A stretch of 64,000 nucleotides of DNA from Rhodobacter sp. Har01 (GCF_020564565.1 NZ_JAJCTD010000005.1:1-64000), one strand, 5' to 3'; shown: positions 16,260 through 26,507, counted from the first letter of the stretch. The notes: generated by a model from the sequence alone, not told the origin. Program-made: numbers and translations.

Positions 16260-17921
16260 CTACACCCCAAGCAGCAGAACCACCGCCATGATCTGCGGCG
16301 ACAGGATGCGTAGGAACATCACCAGGGGATACACGGCGGCGTAGGACTGGGCTGCGGCGTCCGAGCCTGGATGGACGGCGTTGGCGAAGGCCAGCGCCGG
16401 CGGGTCGGTCATCGAGCCGGCCAGCAGGCCGCACAGGCTGAGGTAGTTCATCCGCAGCACGCGCCTGGCGAAGAGGCCGACGCCGAGAAGCGGGATCAGG
16501 GTGATCGCCGCGCCATAGGCCATCCAGGTCAGACCGTCGCCCCTGACCAGCGTCGCCACGAACCCCGCCCCCGACTCAAGCCCCACCACCGCGAGGAACA
16601 GCACGATGCCCAGCTCACGCAGCGCCAGGTTCGCACTGGGCGGCATGAACCAGTGCAATCGCCCGATGCTGCCCAGCCGCGCCAGGAGGATCGCCACGAT
16701 CAGCGGCCCACCTGCCAGGCCCAGCCGCAGCGGCGCCGGCATGCCGGGCAGCACCACCGGCACCGAGCCCAGCAGCACGCCCAGGCCGATGCCGATGAAA
16801 ATTGGCAACATCTGCACCTGGTTCAGTCGGGCCGGCACGTTGCCGACCTGCACGGACAGACGCTCGATCTCTTCGTGCGGACCGACGAAGTTGAGGATGT
16901 CGCCGAACTGCAGCACCGACTCGGGTCGCGCCACCAGTTCCACACCGGCCCGGTGCAGTCGCGAGATCACCACGTTGCCATGTGCCTGAAACGTCAATTC
17001 GGCGATGCGCCTGCCCAAGACGGCATCGCTGGTCACCACCGCGCGTTCGGACCGGAAGCTGGTTCCCCTGGTGGACAGCGACTCTTCCACCTCGACCCCG
17101 ACCAGCAGCGTCGCGCGCTTCAGTGCCGCCGCGTCCGAAGCGACCAGATGCAGCAGGTCGCCGGCCGCAAGGCGCACCTCCGGGCCGGGCACCTTGAACG
17201 CGCCGCCCGACTTGAGCCGCGAGCAGATCACCCTGTCGCCGATCAGCTGGGCGAGCTCGGCAAAGGTGATGCCCACCACGCCGGCGTTGCGCACCGCGAC
17301 GTTGGCAGCCATCAATCCGCCATGCCCGCCTTCATCGGCGGCCAAGCTGGCCGCCTCGGCTTCGACGCTGATGCCGAAACTGATCCGGATCAGCCACATC
17401 GACAGCAGGATCCCGACGATCCCGAACGGATATGCTATCGCATAGCCAAGTGCTGCCGTGCCGCTGCCGGGCAAAGAATGACCCAGTTCGACCAGCACCT
17501 GCTGCCCGGCGGCCAGCGAAGGGGTGTTGGTGACCGCGCCGGAATAGATCCCGAGCAGGACTTCGGGCGCTACCCCCATCCCGAAGTGCAGCGCCAGCGT
17601 GGTCAGCGCGCCAAGAAGCACGATCGCGGCAGCCAGCGCGTTCAGCCGCAGTCCGACCTTGCGCAGCGCGGAGAAGAAGCCAGGGCCGACCTGGTTGCCG
17701 ATCGCGTAGACGAACAGGATCAGGCCGAAGTCCCTGATGAAGTGTAGCGCTTCACGATCGACGGCCCAGCCGCCATGGTGGACGACATGCCCCACCAGAA
17801 TCCCGCCGAACAGCACGCCGCCGATGCCAAGGCTGACGCCTTTCAGGCGGATGGCACCAATCGCCAGGCCAAGAACGGCGATGACGGAAAGCAGAAGGAT
17901 CGAGAACCCGATGCCGCTCAC
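16260..17921 (-). CDS. yidE: YidE/YbjL-type putative transporter (AspT family)
   Basis: 553 residues, matching E. coli YidE in length and sequence from the start: the N-terminus has GIGGVLFGGILVGH, DFGLILFVYAIGNQVGPGF and GIYSGAVTNTPSLAAGQQ, hallmark stretches of this family. The order is five or so membrane helices, two cytoplasmic RCK/TrkA-C-like domains at about 200-360, and a second set of helices to the end. Related AspT proteins exchange aspartate for alanine; the substrate of YidE proteins is not established. It lies within the island borders, which is unusual cargo, and is followed on its 5' side by decayed DNA, so it may have arrived by an earlier, separate event. Confidence 0.88.
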   Translation of the reverse strand: MSGIGFSILLLSVIAVLGLAIGAIRLKGVSLGIGGVLFGGILVGHVVHHGGWAVDREALHFIRDFGLILFVYAIGNQVGPGFFSALRKVGLRLNALAAAIVLLGALTTLALHFGMGVAPEVLLGIYSGAVTNTPSLAAGQQVLVELGHSLPGSGTAALGYAIAYPFGIVGILLSMWLIRISFGISVEAEAASLAADEGGHGGLMAANVAVRNAGVVGITFAELAQLIGDRVICSRLKSGGAFKVPGPEVRLAAGDLLHLVASDAAALKRATLLVGVEVEESLSTRGTSFRSERAVVTSDAVLGRRIAELTFQAHGNVVISRLHRAGVELVARPESVLQFGDILNFVGPHEEIERLSVQVGNVPARLNQVQMLPIFIGIGLGVLLGSVPVVLPGMPAPLRLGLAGGPLIVAILLARLGSIGRLHWFMPPSANLALRELGIVLFLAVVGLESGAGFVATLVRGDGLTWMAYGAAITLIPLLGVGLFARRVLRMNYLSLCGLLAGSMTDPPALAFANAVHPGSDAAAQSYAAVYPLVMFLRILSPQIMAVVLLLGV

Positions 17922-18117
17922 GATGTTCTCCAGCTGTGTTCAGGGTCCGTCTAAGCCCGTTGCCGACGACCGACAAACCCGGAACGCCGGAACTGACGAC
18001 AATATGAGCCGTCGACGATGTCCGGGGCGCAAACGTGCTGTGCGAGGCGAAAGTCAGGCAGTCGGGACGTGCAGATCAGTTTACACAAAGTTAACCCGGT
18101 TCAGCGCATCATCGGCC

Positions 18118-18351
18118 ATGCTCTTCAGGTTCCGCATATGCCACGATCCCATGCTCGCCGACTCCGCTCAAGGCTGGGTCGTTGCAAGGTCCGAAGATCG
18201 GGCACGACATCTCCTGGGGCGAAACGCACATCTTCAAAGGATGCATACCGCGCAGGAGCTAGATATCCCCGATGACACCGTCATCATGACGGATGGACTC
18301 CTTCCGCAGGCCGTCGCCGATCGAAAGGCTGACCTGTGTTCGATCGCCTAG
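18118..18351 (+). CDS. Possible small protein, unknown
   Basis: 77 residues from the ATG at 18118 in an otherwise gene-poor stretch. The text is balanced and protein-like (QGWVVARSEDRARHLLG, ELDIPDDTVIMTDGLL), unlike the arginine- and proline-heavy shadow frames nearby. No clear Shine-Dalgarno and no recognised domain. It may be a relic. Confidence 0.35.
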   Translation: MLFRFRICHDPMLADSAQGWVVARSEDRARHLLGRNAHLQRMHTAQELDIPDDTVIMTDGLLPQAVADRKADLCSIA

Positions 18352-18944
18352 ACTGATGCGCCGCTGGTGCCGCGAAACAGCCTTTCAACAAGCATGCCGA
18401 TCCCCACAACCGGTCCGCGCGTCGTGCTCGAGAATCAGACCTGCGATCAGGGTCAGCATGCGTCAGATCTCGGCGTGACGCGCCAGCTACCGCGCACATG
18501 CTCGGGATGGGCCGCCAGGCTTCGCAGGAAGCTCGCTGGTGAGACTTGTCGCCCTTTTCACTGAAGGACAGCAGAAAACACGCAGCACGCGCTGGTGAGC
18601 GTCTGACGAAGCCTGTGGATTTTGCGGCTGGCGAATAACCATCTCCCCTAGCGCTGGCTACCGGCCACCAGCGACATGGACAGCCCTCGACCATTTCAGG
18701 CCCGCGGCCTCAAGCGGTGTCTTGGCCACGACCAGGGGGCCAAGTCGTTAGTGTGCCGAGGGACAGGCAACCCCTTCCGTGCCATGTCCCAGGATTTTGG
18801 TCCGGGACCATGGGTCAGCCCCTGATCCTGGGAGCCGACGCAGAACCCCGAACCGCGGAGGAGGGCAGCCAAGCGGTAGTCGCATCGGGATGCGTGGAAG
18901 GTGCGGTCTTAAGACGAAGACCGTCTGCCCGCCTCCCAGCTCAG
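18352..18944. other. Decayed stretch without supported gene
   Basis: About 590 bases. The only structures are two perfect 7-base hairpins: CTTGGCC/GGCCAAG (18721-18744) and CGGTCTT/AAGACCG (18904-18923). A 136-codon leftward frame (18284-18694) has shadow-like composition and is not called. Confidence 0.4.
18904..18923 (-). terminator. Stem-loop after the interrupted small gene
   Basis: CGGTCTT and AAGACCG pair perfectly around AAGACG, 22 bases downstream of the stop of the leftward relic at 18945. There is no T run, so termination is uncertain. Confidence 0.3.
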
Positions 18945-19214
18945 CTACGACCTCCGAAACGGCACGACGTTGTCCCCGCGCATGAACGCCAGGGCGCCTT
19001 CGCTCTCGAGCGCCTGGACCGCAGCGTTGCGGGCGTCCTTGTCGGTCTTGAACGTGTCGTCCCAGACGTGACTGGTGCCCTCATGGTCGATGACTTCGAG
19101 CGTTCAGGTGCTGTCGGTCTCCAGTCGGTAGATGTCGATGGAGAAGGGGAAGCCGTCCACGACTACGCGCTGACTCTTTCCGGATCGGACAAGGTTGGGC
19201 TCATCTTCGGTCAT
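18945..19214 (-). pseudogene. Small unknown gene interrupted by an in-frame TGA
   Basis: From the ATG at 19214 the frame reads MTEDEPNLVRSG... to RLETDST, meets TGA at 19104-19106, then continues in the same frame as TLEVIDHEGTSHVWDD, FKTDKDARNAAVQALESEG and ends at a TAG at 18945. Both halves have normal protein character and make one 89-residue product if the TGA is read through. TGG to TGA is the simplest explanation. No function known to me. It is evidence of decay in the YidE-HsdR interval. Confidence 0.6.
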
Positions 19215-19928
19215 GCTGGATGAGATCTCCGCGGTGCACTTCCACCAATCCTCGCCTTCCTGTCCCGGAGACTCAATGCTGGAACGATCGAACGACCTGG
19301 ACTCCGAGCGGGACCGGTCCCAAGTGCCGGGCAACTGCTGATCGATGACTGCGGACCTCGCCTCGGGCATCAGCGCCCGACCAGGAAGGGCCGCACATGT
19401 TCGGACTGCTTGGTCACGAGGGGAAACTTGCACGCGGTGAGGAATGGCTCAATGCTCCTCGGGGCACCGGTCGCATGGGATATTCGAAGTCCTAGAAGGA
19501 TCCGAACTGAGCCATCGGGATGCCTTCTGGCCCAGCCAAGCCGGGGTGCCGCTATCCTCCTCATTCACGGGCTGGATTCAACGAGCGCCGAAACGATAGC
19601 CCTCTCGCATCTTCGGCGATCGTTGATCTGCGTCGTAGAGGCTTGATTGCAGTGGCCCATGGCTGGATAGAGTGCCGGTTTGTGATCTTGTGCCGGTCCT
19701 CATCGACGACCAAGTGCTGCACCAAGTGTCATTCGACATCGGCGCGTCAAGGTGACCGATGAGATTATCTTCGATGGCCTGCGGTCGTTCACAATGAGCA
19801 TCGGCTTCCCGCGCTCCACGCCAAAGCTCAAGGGGCTGTGGCGTATTCAACGAACCGCACTTGCACCAAGCTGCCGCCTCGGACAACGTGGCGGGTGAAG
19901 CGCTTCGGTTGCGGGGACTTGGGTTCCG
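19215..19928. other. Gene-poor stretch before hsdR
   Basis: About 710 bases with no supported gene. Its right end must hold the hsdR promoter, although I cannot pick a convincing -35/-10 pair. Confidence 0.4.
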
Positions 19929-22373
19929 ATGGCTCGCGTAAGCCTCTCTGAACGAGACATCTGCTCAAAGAGGATAACGCCCGCGATCGTGGCCGCCGGG
20001 TGGTGCCTGGATTCTCAGATCCGTGAGGAGGTCAGCTTCACGAAAGGCCGCATCATCGTGCGAGGGAAGCTGGTCAGTCGCGGAAAGGGCAAGCGGGCAG
20101 ACTACATCCTCTCAATCAAGCCGAACATCCGGCTCGCCGTTATCGAAGCGAAGGACAACACCTGTTCCGTGGGTGACGGGATCCAACAGGCATTGGGCTA
20201 CGCAGAAACCCTGAACCTGCCCTTTGCCTTTTCTTCGAACGGCGATGGCTTCATCTTTCACGACCGCACTGGTCTGAGCTCGACTCCAGAAACGTTCCTT
20301 GCGCTCGACCAATTCCCCTCTCCTGCTCAACTCTGGCAGCGCTACTGTGCCTGGAAAGGGCTCGACCCGCGGGCTGGAGGGATCGCGCTAACTGATTATC
20401 ACGACGACGGCAGCGGCAAAGAACCACGCTACTACCAGATCAGCGCCGTGAACGCCGCTCTGGAAGCCATCGCGCGGGGCGAGGATAAAGTTCTCCTCGT
20501 CATGGCAACCGGGACAGGAAAGACCTACACAGCGTTCCAGACCATCTGGCGGTATCGGCAGGCATTTCCAGGGAAGCGGGTTCTGTTCCTTGCCGACCGG
20601 AACGTCCTGATCGATCAGACCATGATCAACGACTTCCGGCCATTCTCGGGCAAGATGGCCAAGCTTTCCACACAGTCGAAAACGGTTGAGCGGGCGGACG
20701 GGACGATGGTCAATCTACCCCTTGGTCTCGATCGCAAGCGGCGGATCGATCCGTCTTACGAAATCTACCTCGGGCTATACCAGGCCATCACCGGGCCTAA
20801 CGAGAAGGACAAGATCTTCCGCGAATTCTCGAAGGACTTCTTCGACCTAATCGTCATTGATGAGTGCCATCGCGGCAGCGCCGCCGACGACTCCGCCTGG
20901 CGCGAGATCCTTGACCATTTCTCGAGTGCGGTGCAGATCGGTATGACCGCGACGCCGAAGGAAACTGAATACGCCTCGAACATAGCCTATTTCGGCACGC
21001 CCGTTTACAGCTACACCCTGAAACAGGGCATCCGCGATGGCTTCCTGGCTCCTTACAAGGTGATCAAGGTCCACATCGACCGAGACGTGCAGGGTTACCG
21101 CCCCGAGACAGGGCAGCTTGACCGCGATGGTCAGGAAGTCGAGGACCGCGTCTACCATGCCAAGGACTTCGACCGACGCCTTGTGCTTGATGACCGGACA
21201 ACGGTGGTGGCAAAGAAGGTCACCGCTTTCCTGACGGAGAGCGGTGATCGAATGGCGAAGACCATCGTGTTCTGTGTCGACCAAGAACATGCAGCCCGCA
21301 TGCGCCAGGCGCTGATCAACGAGAACGCAGATCTCGTGGCCCAGAACTCGCGCTATGTCATGCGCATCACCAGCAATGACAAGGATGGTCTCGATCAGCT
21401 TGGCAACTTCATCGATCCCGAGGTGTCTCACCCGGTGATCGTCACGACATCCCGCCTTCTGTCCACCGGCGTCGATGCCCAAACCTGCCGCCTGATCGTC
21501 CTGGATCGCGAAGTGGGCTCCATGACCGAGTTCAAGCAGATCGTGGGCCGAGGCACCCGAGTGCATGAGGACACCAGGAAATATTACTTCACCCTCATGG
21601 ACTTTCGCGGCGCGACAAGCCATTTCGCCGATCGCGAATTCGATGGTGAGCCGGTTCAAGTCTACGTGCCCACCGGAACCGACCCCATCTTCCCGACTGA
21701 CACCGACCCGCCGCCGCCGGGCCAGGCTGATCCGATTCCGCCAGAGCCTGGGGATGACGAAACCGTGCTGATCGACCCTATCGCCGGTCCTACCGGCGGC
21801 GATCCGATGCGCAAGGTCTATGTCGATGGCGTTGGGGCGATGATTTTGGCCGAGCGCGTTGAATACCTGGACGAACACGGCAGGCTCATCACCGAGTCTC
21901 TGCGGGACTATACTCGGAAGGCCTTGAAGCGGCGATTTGCCAGCCTCGACGACTTCTTGAAACGCTGGAAGTCCGAGGAGAGAAAGCAGGCGGTCCTAGA
22001 TGAACTTGCGGCAGAGGGTCTGCCGCTCGATGTCGTTGCGCAAGAGCTTGGCAAGAACCTGGACCCCTTTGACCTCATCTGCCACATCGCATTCGATGCC
22101 AAGCCCCTGACGCGCCACGAACGTGCCGAGGGTGTCAAGAAGCGCGACGTCTTCGCCAAATACGGCCCCACAGCACGGGCCGTTCTGGAAGCGCTGCTCG
22201 ACAAGTATGCCGACGACGGGATGATGAGCTTCGACGATCCCAAGATCCTGAAAATCAACCCCTTCGCCCATATGGGAACCGAGGTTGAACTCATGCGCGC
22301 CTTCGGCAAGAAGCAGGACTACCTGCAAGCCATGCGTGACCTGCAGGCCGCCCTCTACGAAGAAAGCGCCTGA
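19929..22373 (+). CDS. hsdR: Type I restriction endonuclease subunit R
   Basis: 814 residues, normal for the EcoEI/EcoAI-like class. The N-terminal nuclease is seen as ADYILSI (D58) and LAVIEAK (E73, K75), the PD-(D/E)xK core, followed by GIQQALGYAE (the QxxxY element). The motor follows: YYQISAVNAALEAI, Walker A MATGTGKT (192-199), VIDECHRGS for motif II, GMTATPKETE for motif III and VGRGTR for motif VI. A C-terminal helical domain would bind HsdM. It translocates DNA and cuts unmethylated DNA as part of R2M2S. It is the first gene of the operon, and hsdM begins five bases after its stop. Confidence 0.93.
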   Translation: MARVSLSERDICSKRITPAIVAAGWCLDSQIREEVSFTKGRIIVRGKLVSRGKGKRADYILSIKPNIRLAVIEAKDNTCSVGDGIQQALGYAETLNLPFAFSSNGDGFIFHDRTGLSSTPETFLALDQFPSPAQLWQRYCAWKGLDPRAGGIALTDYHDDGSGKEPRYYQISAVNAALEAIARGEDKVLLVMATGTGKTYTAFQTIWRYRQAFPGKRVLFLADRNVLIDQTMINDFRPFSGKMAKLSTQSKTVERADGTMVNLPLGLDRKRRIDPSYEIYLGLYQAITGPNEKDKIFREFSKDFFDLIVIDECHRGSAADDSAWREILDHFSSAVQIGMTATPKETEYASNIAYFGTPVYSYTLKQGIRDGFLAPYKVIKVHIDRDVQGYRPETGQLDRDGQEVEDRVYHAKDFDRRLVLDDRTTVVAKKVTAFLTESGDRMAKTIVFCVDQEHAARMRQALINENADLVAQNSRYVMRITSNDKDGLDQLGNFIDPEVSHPVIVTTSRLLSTGVDAQTCRLIVLDREVGSMTEFKQIVGRGTRVHEDTRKYYFTLMDFRGATSHFADREFDGEPVQVYVPTGTDPIFPTDTDPPPPGQADPIPPEPGDDETVLIDPIAGPTGGDPMRKVYVDGVGAMILAERVEYLDEHGRLITESLRDYTRKALKRRFASLDDFLKRWKSEERKQAVLDELAAEGLPLDVVAQELGKNLDPFDLICHIAFDAKPLTRHERAEGVKKRDVFAKYGPTARAVLEALLDKYADDGMMSFDDPKILKINPFAHMGTEVELMRAFGKKQDYLQAMRDLQAALYEESA

Positions 22374-22378
22374 TCAAC

Positions 22379-23824
22379 ATGTCCGTCCGCACCCTCGTCA
22401 AATCCATCCAGGACATCATGCGCAAGGACACCGGCGTCGACGGTGACGCGCAGCGTGTCAGCCAGCTCTGCTGGATGTTCTTCCTCAAGATCATGGACGA
22501 TCAGGACGAAGCGCTCGAATTCACCCGCGATGCCTACACTTCGCCCATCCCGCAAGACCTGCAATGGCGAACCTGGGCCGCAGACCCCGAGGGCATCACC
22601 GGCGACGAACTGCTGACCTTCGTCAATGACGAGCTTTTCCCCGGCCTCAAGAAACTGAAAGGCGCCTCGCCGCGTGCCCGCGTCATCCGTGACGTTTTCG
22701 AAGACGCCTACAACTACATGAAGTCCGGCCAACTCCTGCGCCAGATCATCAACAAGATCAACGAGGTGGATTTCAACAACCTGACCGAGCGCCAGCACTT
22801 CGGCGACATCTACGAGCAGCTTCTGAACGACCTGCAGAACGCCGGAAACGCGGGCGAATACTACACCCCTCGCGCCGTCACCGCCTTCATGGTCCAGCAG
22901 GTCGACCCGCACCCCGGCGAAATCCTGATGGACCCGGCCTGCGGCACCGGCGGCTTTCTCACCTGCGCCATGCGCCACATGCGCGACCGCTACATCAAGC
23001 GGCCCGAGCAGGAGGACGCCATGCAGGCCGCCTTCCGCGCGGTCGAGAAGAAGCCCCTGCCCCACATGCTCTGCGTCACCAACATGCTGCTGCATGGCGT
23101 GGAAGAGCCGCACTTCGTCCGCCACGACAACACCCTCGCCCGCCCGCTGGCAAGCTGGACCAAGGACGAACGGGTGGACATCGTCCTGACCAACCCACCC
23201 TTCGGCGGCAAGGAAGAGGACGGGATCGAAGGCAACTTCCCCACCTTCCGCACCCGCGAGACCGCCGATCTGTTTCTCGCCCTGATCATCCGCCTGCTGA
23301 AACCCGGCGGCCGGGCGGCAGTCGTCCTGCCCGACGGCTCGCTCTTCGGCGAGGGCATCAAGACCCGGCTCAAGGAACACCTGATGGAGGAGTGCAACCT
23401 GCACACCATCGTGCGGCTGCCGAACTCGGTCTTCAAACCCTATGCCTCGATCGGCACCAACCTCTTGTTCTTCGAAAAAGGCCAGCCGACGCAGGACATC
23501 TGGTATTGGGAACACCGCGTGCCCGAGGGGCAGAAAGCCTATTCGATGACCAAGCCGATCCGGCTGGAACATCTGGCCGACTGCGCCGCTTGGTGGGGCG
23601 GGGCCGCACGGCAGGGCCGGGTCGAGGGGCCGCAAGCCTGGAAAGTGACGGCGGCCGAGATCAAGGCGCGGGGCTACAACCTTGACATCAAGAACCCCCA
23701 TACCGTCGCCGATGACCACGGCGACCCCGAAACCCTGCTGGCCGATCTGGATGCGGCCGAGGCGCAGGTGGCCACCCTGCGCGATCAGTTGAAGGCGATC
23801 CTGAACGAGGCTCTGGCCCGATGA
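22379..23824 (+). CDS. hsdM: Type I DNA methyltransferase subunit M
   Basis: 481 residues. The N-terminal helical HsdM domain (about 1-145) is followed by the N6-adenine methylase fold with SAM motif DPACGTGGF (185-193) and catalytic NPPFGG (272-277). NAGEYYTPRAV before motif I is typical of type I M subunits. With HsdS it methylates adenines in a bipartite site and protects the host. The stop of hsdM overlaps the hsdS start (ATGA). All key residues are present, so this should be active. Confidence 0.95.
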   Translation: MSVRTLVKSIQDIMRKDTGVDGDAQRVSQLCWMFFLKIMDDQDEALEFTRDAYTSPIPQDLQWRTWAADPEGITGDELLTFVNDELFPGLKKLKGASPRARVIRDVFEDAYNYMKSGQLLRQIINKINEVDFNNLTERQHFGDIYEQLLNDLQNAGNAGEYYTPRAVTAFMVQQVDPHPGEILMDPACGTGGFLTCAMRHMRDRYIKRPEQEDAMQAAFRAVEKKPLPHMLCVTNMLLHGVEEPHFVRHDNTLARPLASWTKDERVDIVLTNPPFGGKEEDGIEGNFPTFRTRETADLFLALIIRLLKPGGRAAVVLPDGSLFGEGIKTRLKEHLMEECNLHTIVRLPNSVFKPYASIGTNLLFFEKGQPTQDIWYWEHRVPEGQKAYSMTKPIRLEHLADCAAWWGGAARQGRVEGPQAWKVTAAEIKARGYNLDIKNPHTVADDHGDPETLLADLDAAEAQVATLRDQLKAILNEALAR

Positions 23825-25557
23825 AGGACGGAATCTTCTCCGCCGAGCGCCTGCTGGCGCTTTATGACCGCGTGGCCGAGGCCGAGGACGCCATCCCCCG
23901 ACTGCGCCGCTTCGTGCTGGATCTGGCCGTGCGCGGTAAGCTGGTGGAGCAAGACCCGAGCGACGAACCAGCGGCGGAGTTATTGAGGCGGATCGCGAAG
24001 GAAAAGGCACGGTTGGTCAAGGCGGGCGAGATCAGGAAACCAAAAACTCTTCCTCCAGTAGATCTCCGCGATGTCCACATAGACATGCCGATTGGATGGC
24101 GCTGTGCGCGTGTAGGTGAGTTGTCGACTGTCATCACCAAGGGCAGCACACCTACTTCTTACGGGCACGCTTATGCCGTCACTGGTGTCAACTTCATAAA
24201 GGTCGAATCCATCCGGAAAGGCAGGATTGCACCTGACAGGATTACCAGCTTCATTTCGGAAGAGACTAACGAATTTCTGTCCAGATCAAAGCTCCGGGAA
24301 GGTGATCTGCTTTTTTCAATAGCTGGCACCATCGGGACGTGCGCTCTTGTCACTGCTGAAATTCTTCCGGCGAACACAAATCAAGCGCTGGCAATCATTC
24401 GGGGCACGGGCTTCGTTTTCGAGGCAGATTTCCTGATCGTTGCATTACGCTCCTTCGTCTCCAACGCTATCCTAGACAAGGCACGGGGCGGTGCGATGAA
24501 TAACGTTTCGCTGGACGATATCCAGAATCTAATCGTCCCCCTCCCACCCCTCGTCGAACAGCAGCGGATCGTGGCCAAGGTCGATGAACTCATGGCGCTG
24601 TGTGACAGGCTGGAGGCGGCGCGGGCGGGGCGAGAGGCGGTGCGGGATCGGCTGACCGCCGCCACCTGGGCCCGCCTGACCGCCCCCGAGACAGACGCCG
24701 AAACCTTCCCCACCCCCTCCTTCCAAACAAACGCCCGCTTCGCCCTGAAAACCCTCCCCACCCTCACCACCCGCCCCGACCAGATCAAAACCCTCCGCCA
24801 AACCATCCTGAACCTCGCCGTGCGGGGCAAGCTGTTGGAGCAAGACCCAACCGACGAACCGGCGACGGAGTTGCTGAAGCGCATTTCTCGAGATAAGTCA
24901 GACCGCGCAGTCTCAGCGAGAGATAGGCGCGCGACGAAGATAAGGCCGCTGTCTAGCAACGAGGCTCCATCGGATATTCCCGCCAACTGGGTTTGGGCGT
25001 CTTTCGGCGACGTGGCCATTTCTCGTGATGGTGATCGCGTCCCAGTATCACGCGAAGAGCGTGAACGAAGGGCCAAGGTTTACGACTACTACGGCGCGTC
25101 CGGCGTGATCGACAAGATCGATGGCTTTCTTTTCGATAAGCCACTTCTCCTGATTGGAGAGGACGGAGCCAACCTGATCAACCGGTCGACCCCAATCGCA
25201 TTCATCGCGCGAGGAAAATATTGGGTGAATAACCACGCCCACGTCCTCGACGGCATCTCTGAGGGGTTCCTTCGGTATCTTGAACTCTTCATCAACGCGA
25301 TTGACCTGAAACCTTACGTTACAGGCACGGCTCAACCGAAGATGAACCAGGCGAAGATGAACAGTATTCCTGTTGCACTCCCACCCCTCGCTGAACAACG
25401 CCGCATCGTGGCCAAGGTCGATGCCCTGATGGCGCTCTGCGATCAACTGGAAGCCAGCCTCACCACCGCCACCACCACCCGCTCCCGCCTCCTCGAATCC
25501 CTGCTGCACGAGGCGTTGGCGCCGGTTGCAGAGCCAATCACGAAGGCTGCGGAATGA
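23821..25557 (+). CDS. hsdS: Type I specificity subunit S
   Basis: 578 residues with the two-fold design of S subunits. A conserved block LAVRGKLVEQDPSDEPA near residue 40 is repeated as LAVRGKLLEQDPTDEPA near 340. The conserved helix PPLVEQQRIVAKVDELMALCDRLEAA (about 240-265) is repeated as PPLAEQRRIVAKVDALMALCDQLEAS near the C-terminus. Two variable target-recognition domains lie between, at about 75-235 and 380-520, each reading one half-site. The TRDs are distinctly lower in GC than the conserved blocks, as is usual for domains swapped by recombination. The near-identical repeats could permit TRD exchange. The recognition site cannot be read from the sequence. Confidence 0.93.
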   Translation: MKDGIFSAERLLALYDRVAEAEDAIPRLRRFVLDLAVRGKLVEQDPSDEPAAELLRRIAKEKARLVKAGEIRKPKTLPPVDLRDVHIDMPIGWRCARVGELSTVITKGSTPTSYGHAYAVTGVNFIKVESIRKGRIAPDRITSFISEETNEFLSRSKLREGDLLFSIAGTIGTCALVTAEILPANTNQALAIIRGTGFVFEADFLIVALRSFVSNAILDKARGGAMNNVSLDDIQNLIVPLPPLVEQQRIVAKVDELMALCDRLEAARAGREAVRDRLTAATWARLTAPETDAETFPTPSFQTNARFALKTLPTLTTRPDQIKTLRQTILNLAVRGKLLEQDPTDEPATELLKRISRDKSDRAVSARDRRATKIRPLSSNEAPSDIPANWVWASFGDVAISRDGDRVPVSREERERRAKVYDYYGASGVIDKIDGFLFDKPLLLIGEDGANLINRSTPIAFIARGKYWVNNHAHVLDGISEGFLRYLELFINAIDLKPYVTGTAQPKMNQAKMNSIPVALPPLAEQRRIVAKVDALMALCDQLEASLTTATTTRSRLLESLLHEALAPVAEPITKAAE

Positions 25558-26507
25558 GAAGGTTCGGCAAGGATTCTTCCGAGGTGGTTGAGTTCATGGC
25601 CTTCTTTGCGCGCCTGAAGCTATACTCCGATGACGCCCCCGAAGACCTTGCCGAAATGGCCGCCAGAGACTCCAGTGTGATGAGCATCTGCGCACAACTC
25701 TTCTTGTCGGCGGACTACCTCAGGATGAACGAACGCAGGTCGCGTGTGCTGTTCGCCGCCCCGGTCGATCCAGCCTTCCTGGCCGCATGGCGCGACTACG
25801 AGGAACGTTACGAAACCATCGTGTCAAGCATCTGGTTATCCGAACTGCTGCCGGAACTGGCTAGCACCGAACCCTCCCGCGCTCCCAAGGCGGACCTTCG
25901 CTGGATGAATGCCGACGACGAAGCGGGCGATCAAGCTGGAGTGATCGAGGAGGCGATCGAGTTTGCGCAATTCAACGCTGATCAAGAGGATCGGTGGATT
26001 GATCAGCCGGATTTCATGGAGCGGGTTCAGGACGGCATCGCTGCATGGGAGCGACTGAGCCAGGACACGGGGTTTGATCTGCAAGGGGTTTTCCGGCGCC
26101 GAGCCCTTATTCCATTTGTGCTTGTGCCACGCCATATCGCCGCCAAGCATGGAAGCGCCGAAACGTTGTCGATGCTGAAGAACCTGCAACAGGCACACGA
26201 CGCATTCATCTTCGGCGCGACCTTTGCAGCCGTTGCACTTATGCGGTCGATCATGGAGGCCGTCCTGCGCGACCATTACCGCGCAGAGGGCAAGGATCTG
26301 AGCGAACGCATCCGAAATGCGCGTGGACGTCTTCCGCCCGGTGCCAGTGAGGGAGCCCTGCACAGACTGCGAAAGCTGGCAAACGCTATCCTGCACCTTG
26401 ATCACGAAAAGGATGAGGGATTGCTGAAGATGGATCAAGCGCCTCAGGAGAAAGAAATCGTATCGCTGCTTTTTGCGCTTCGCGCGTTGATCGAGCGGGC
26501 GGAGTGA
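25554..26507 (+). CDS. HEPN/DUF4145-like protein in the type I RM operon
   Basis: 317 residues; the start overlaps the hsdS stop by four bases (ATGA), so it is translated with the RM operon. The N-terminal 200 residues are acidic and unrecognised. Residues about 225-315 resemble DUF4145/HEPN helical bundles: AAVALMRSIMEAVLRDHY, then LHRLRKLANAILHLDHEKDE in place of the usual LRKLGNEAAH. HEPN proteins are often RNases or toxin-like accessories in defence loci, but the strict RxxxxH is not clear here, so catalysis is doubtful. It may be an abortive back-up or a regulator of the RM system; this is inference from context. Confidence 0.6.
   Translation: MRRFGKDSSEVVEFMAFFARLKLYSDDAPEDLAEMAARDSSVMSICAQLFLSADYLRMNERRSRVLFAAPVDPAFLAAWRDYEERYETIVSSIWLSELLPELASTEPSRAPKADLRWMNADDEAGDQAGVIEEAIEFAQFNADQEDRWIDQPDFMERVQDGIAAWERLSQDTGFDLQGVFRRRALIPFVLVPRHIAAKHGSAETLSMLKNLQQAHDAFIFGATFAAVALMRSIMEAVLRDHYRAEGKDLSERIRNARGRLPPGASEGALHRLRKLANAILHLDHEKDEGLLKMDQAPQEKEIVSLLFALRALIERAE

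Noticed and set aside
18284..18694. 136-codon leftward frame
   Set aside because: Arg/Ser/Pro-rich without motif or start signal, and it partly overlaps a better small frame on the other strand.
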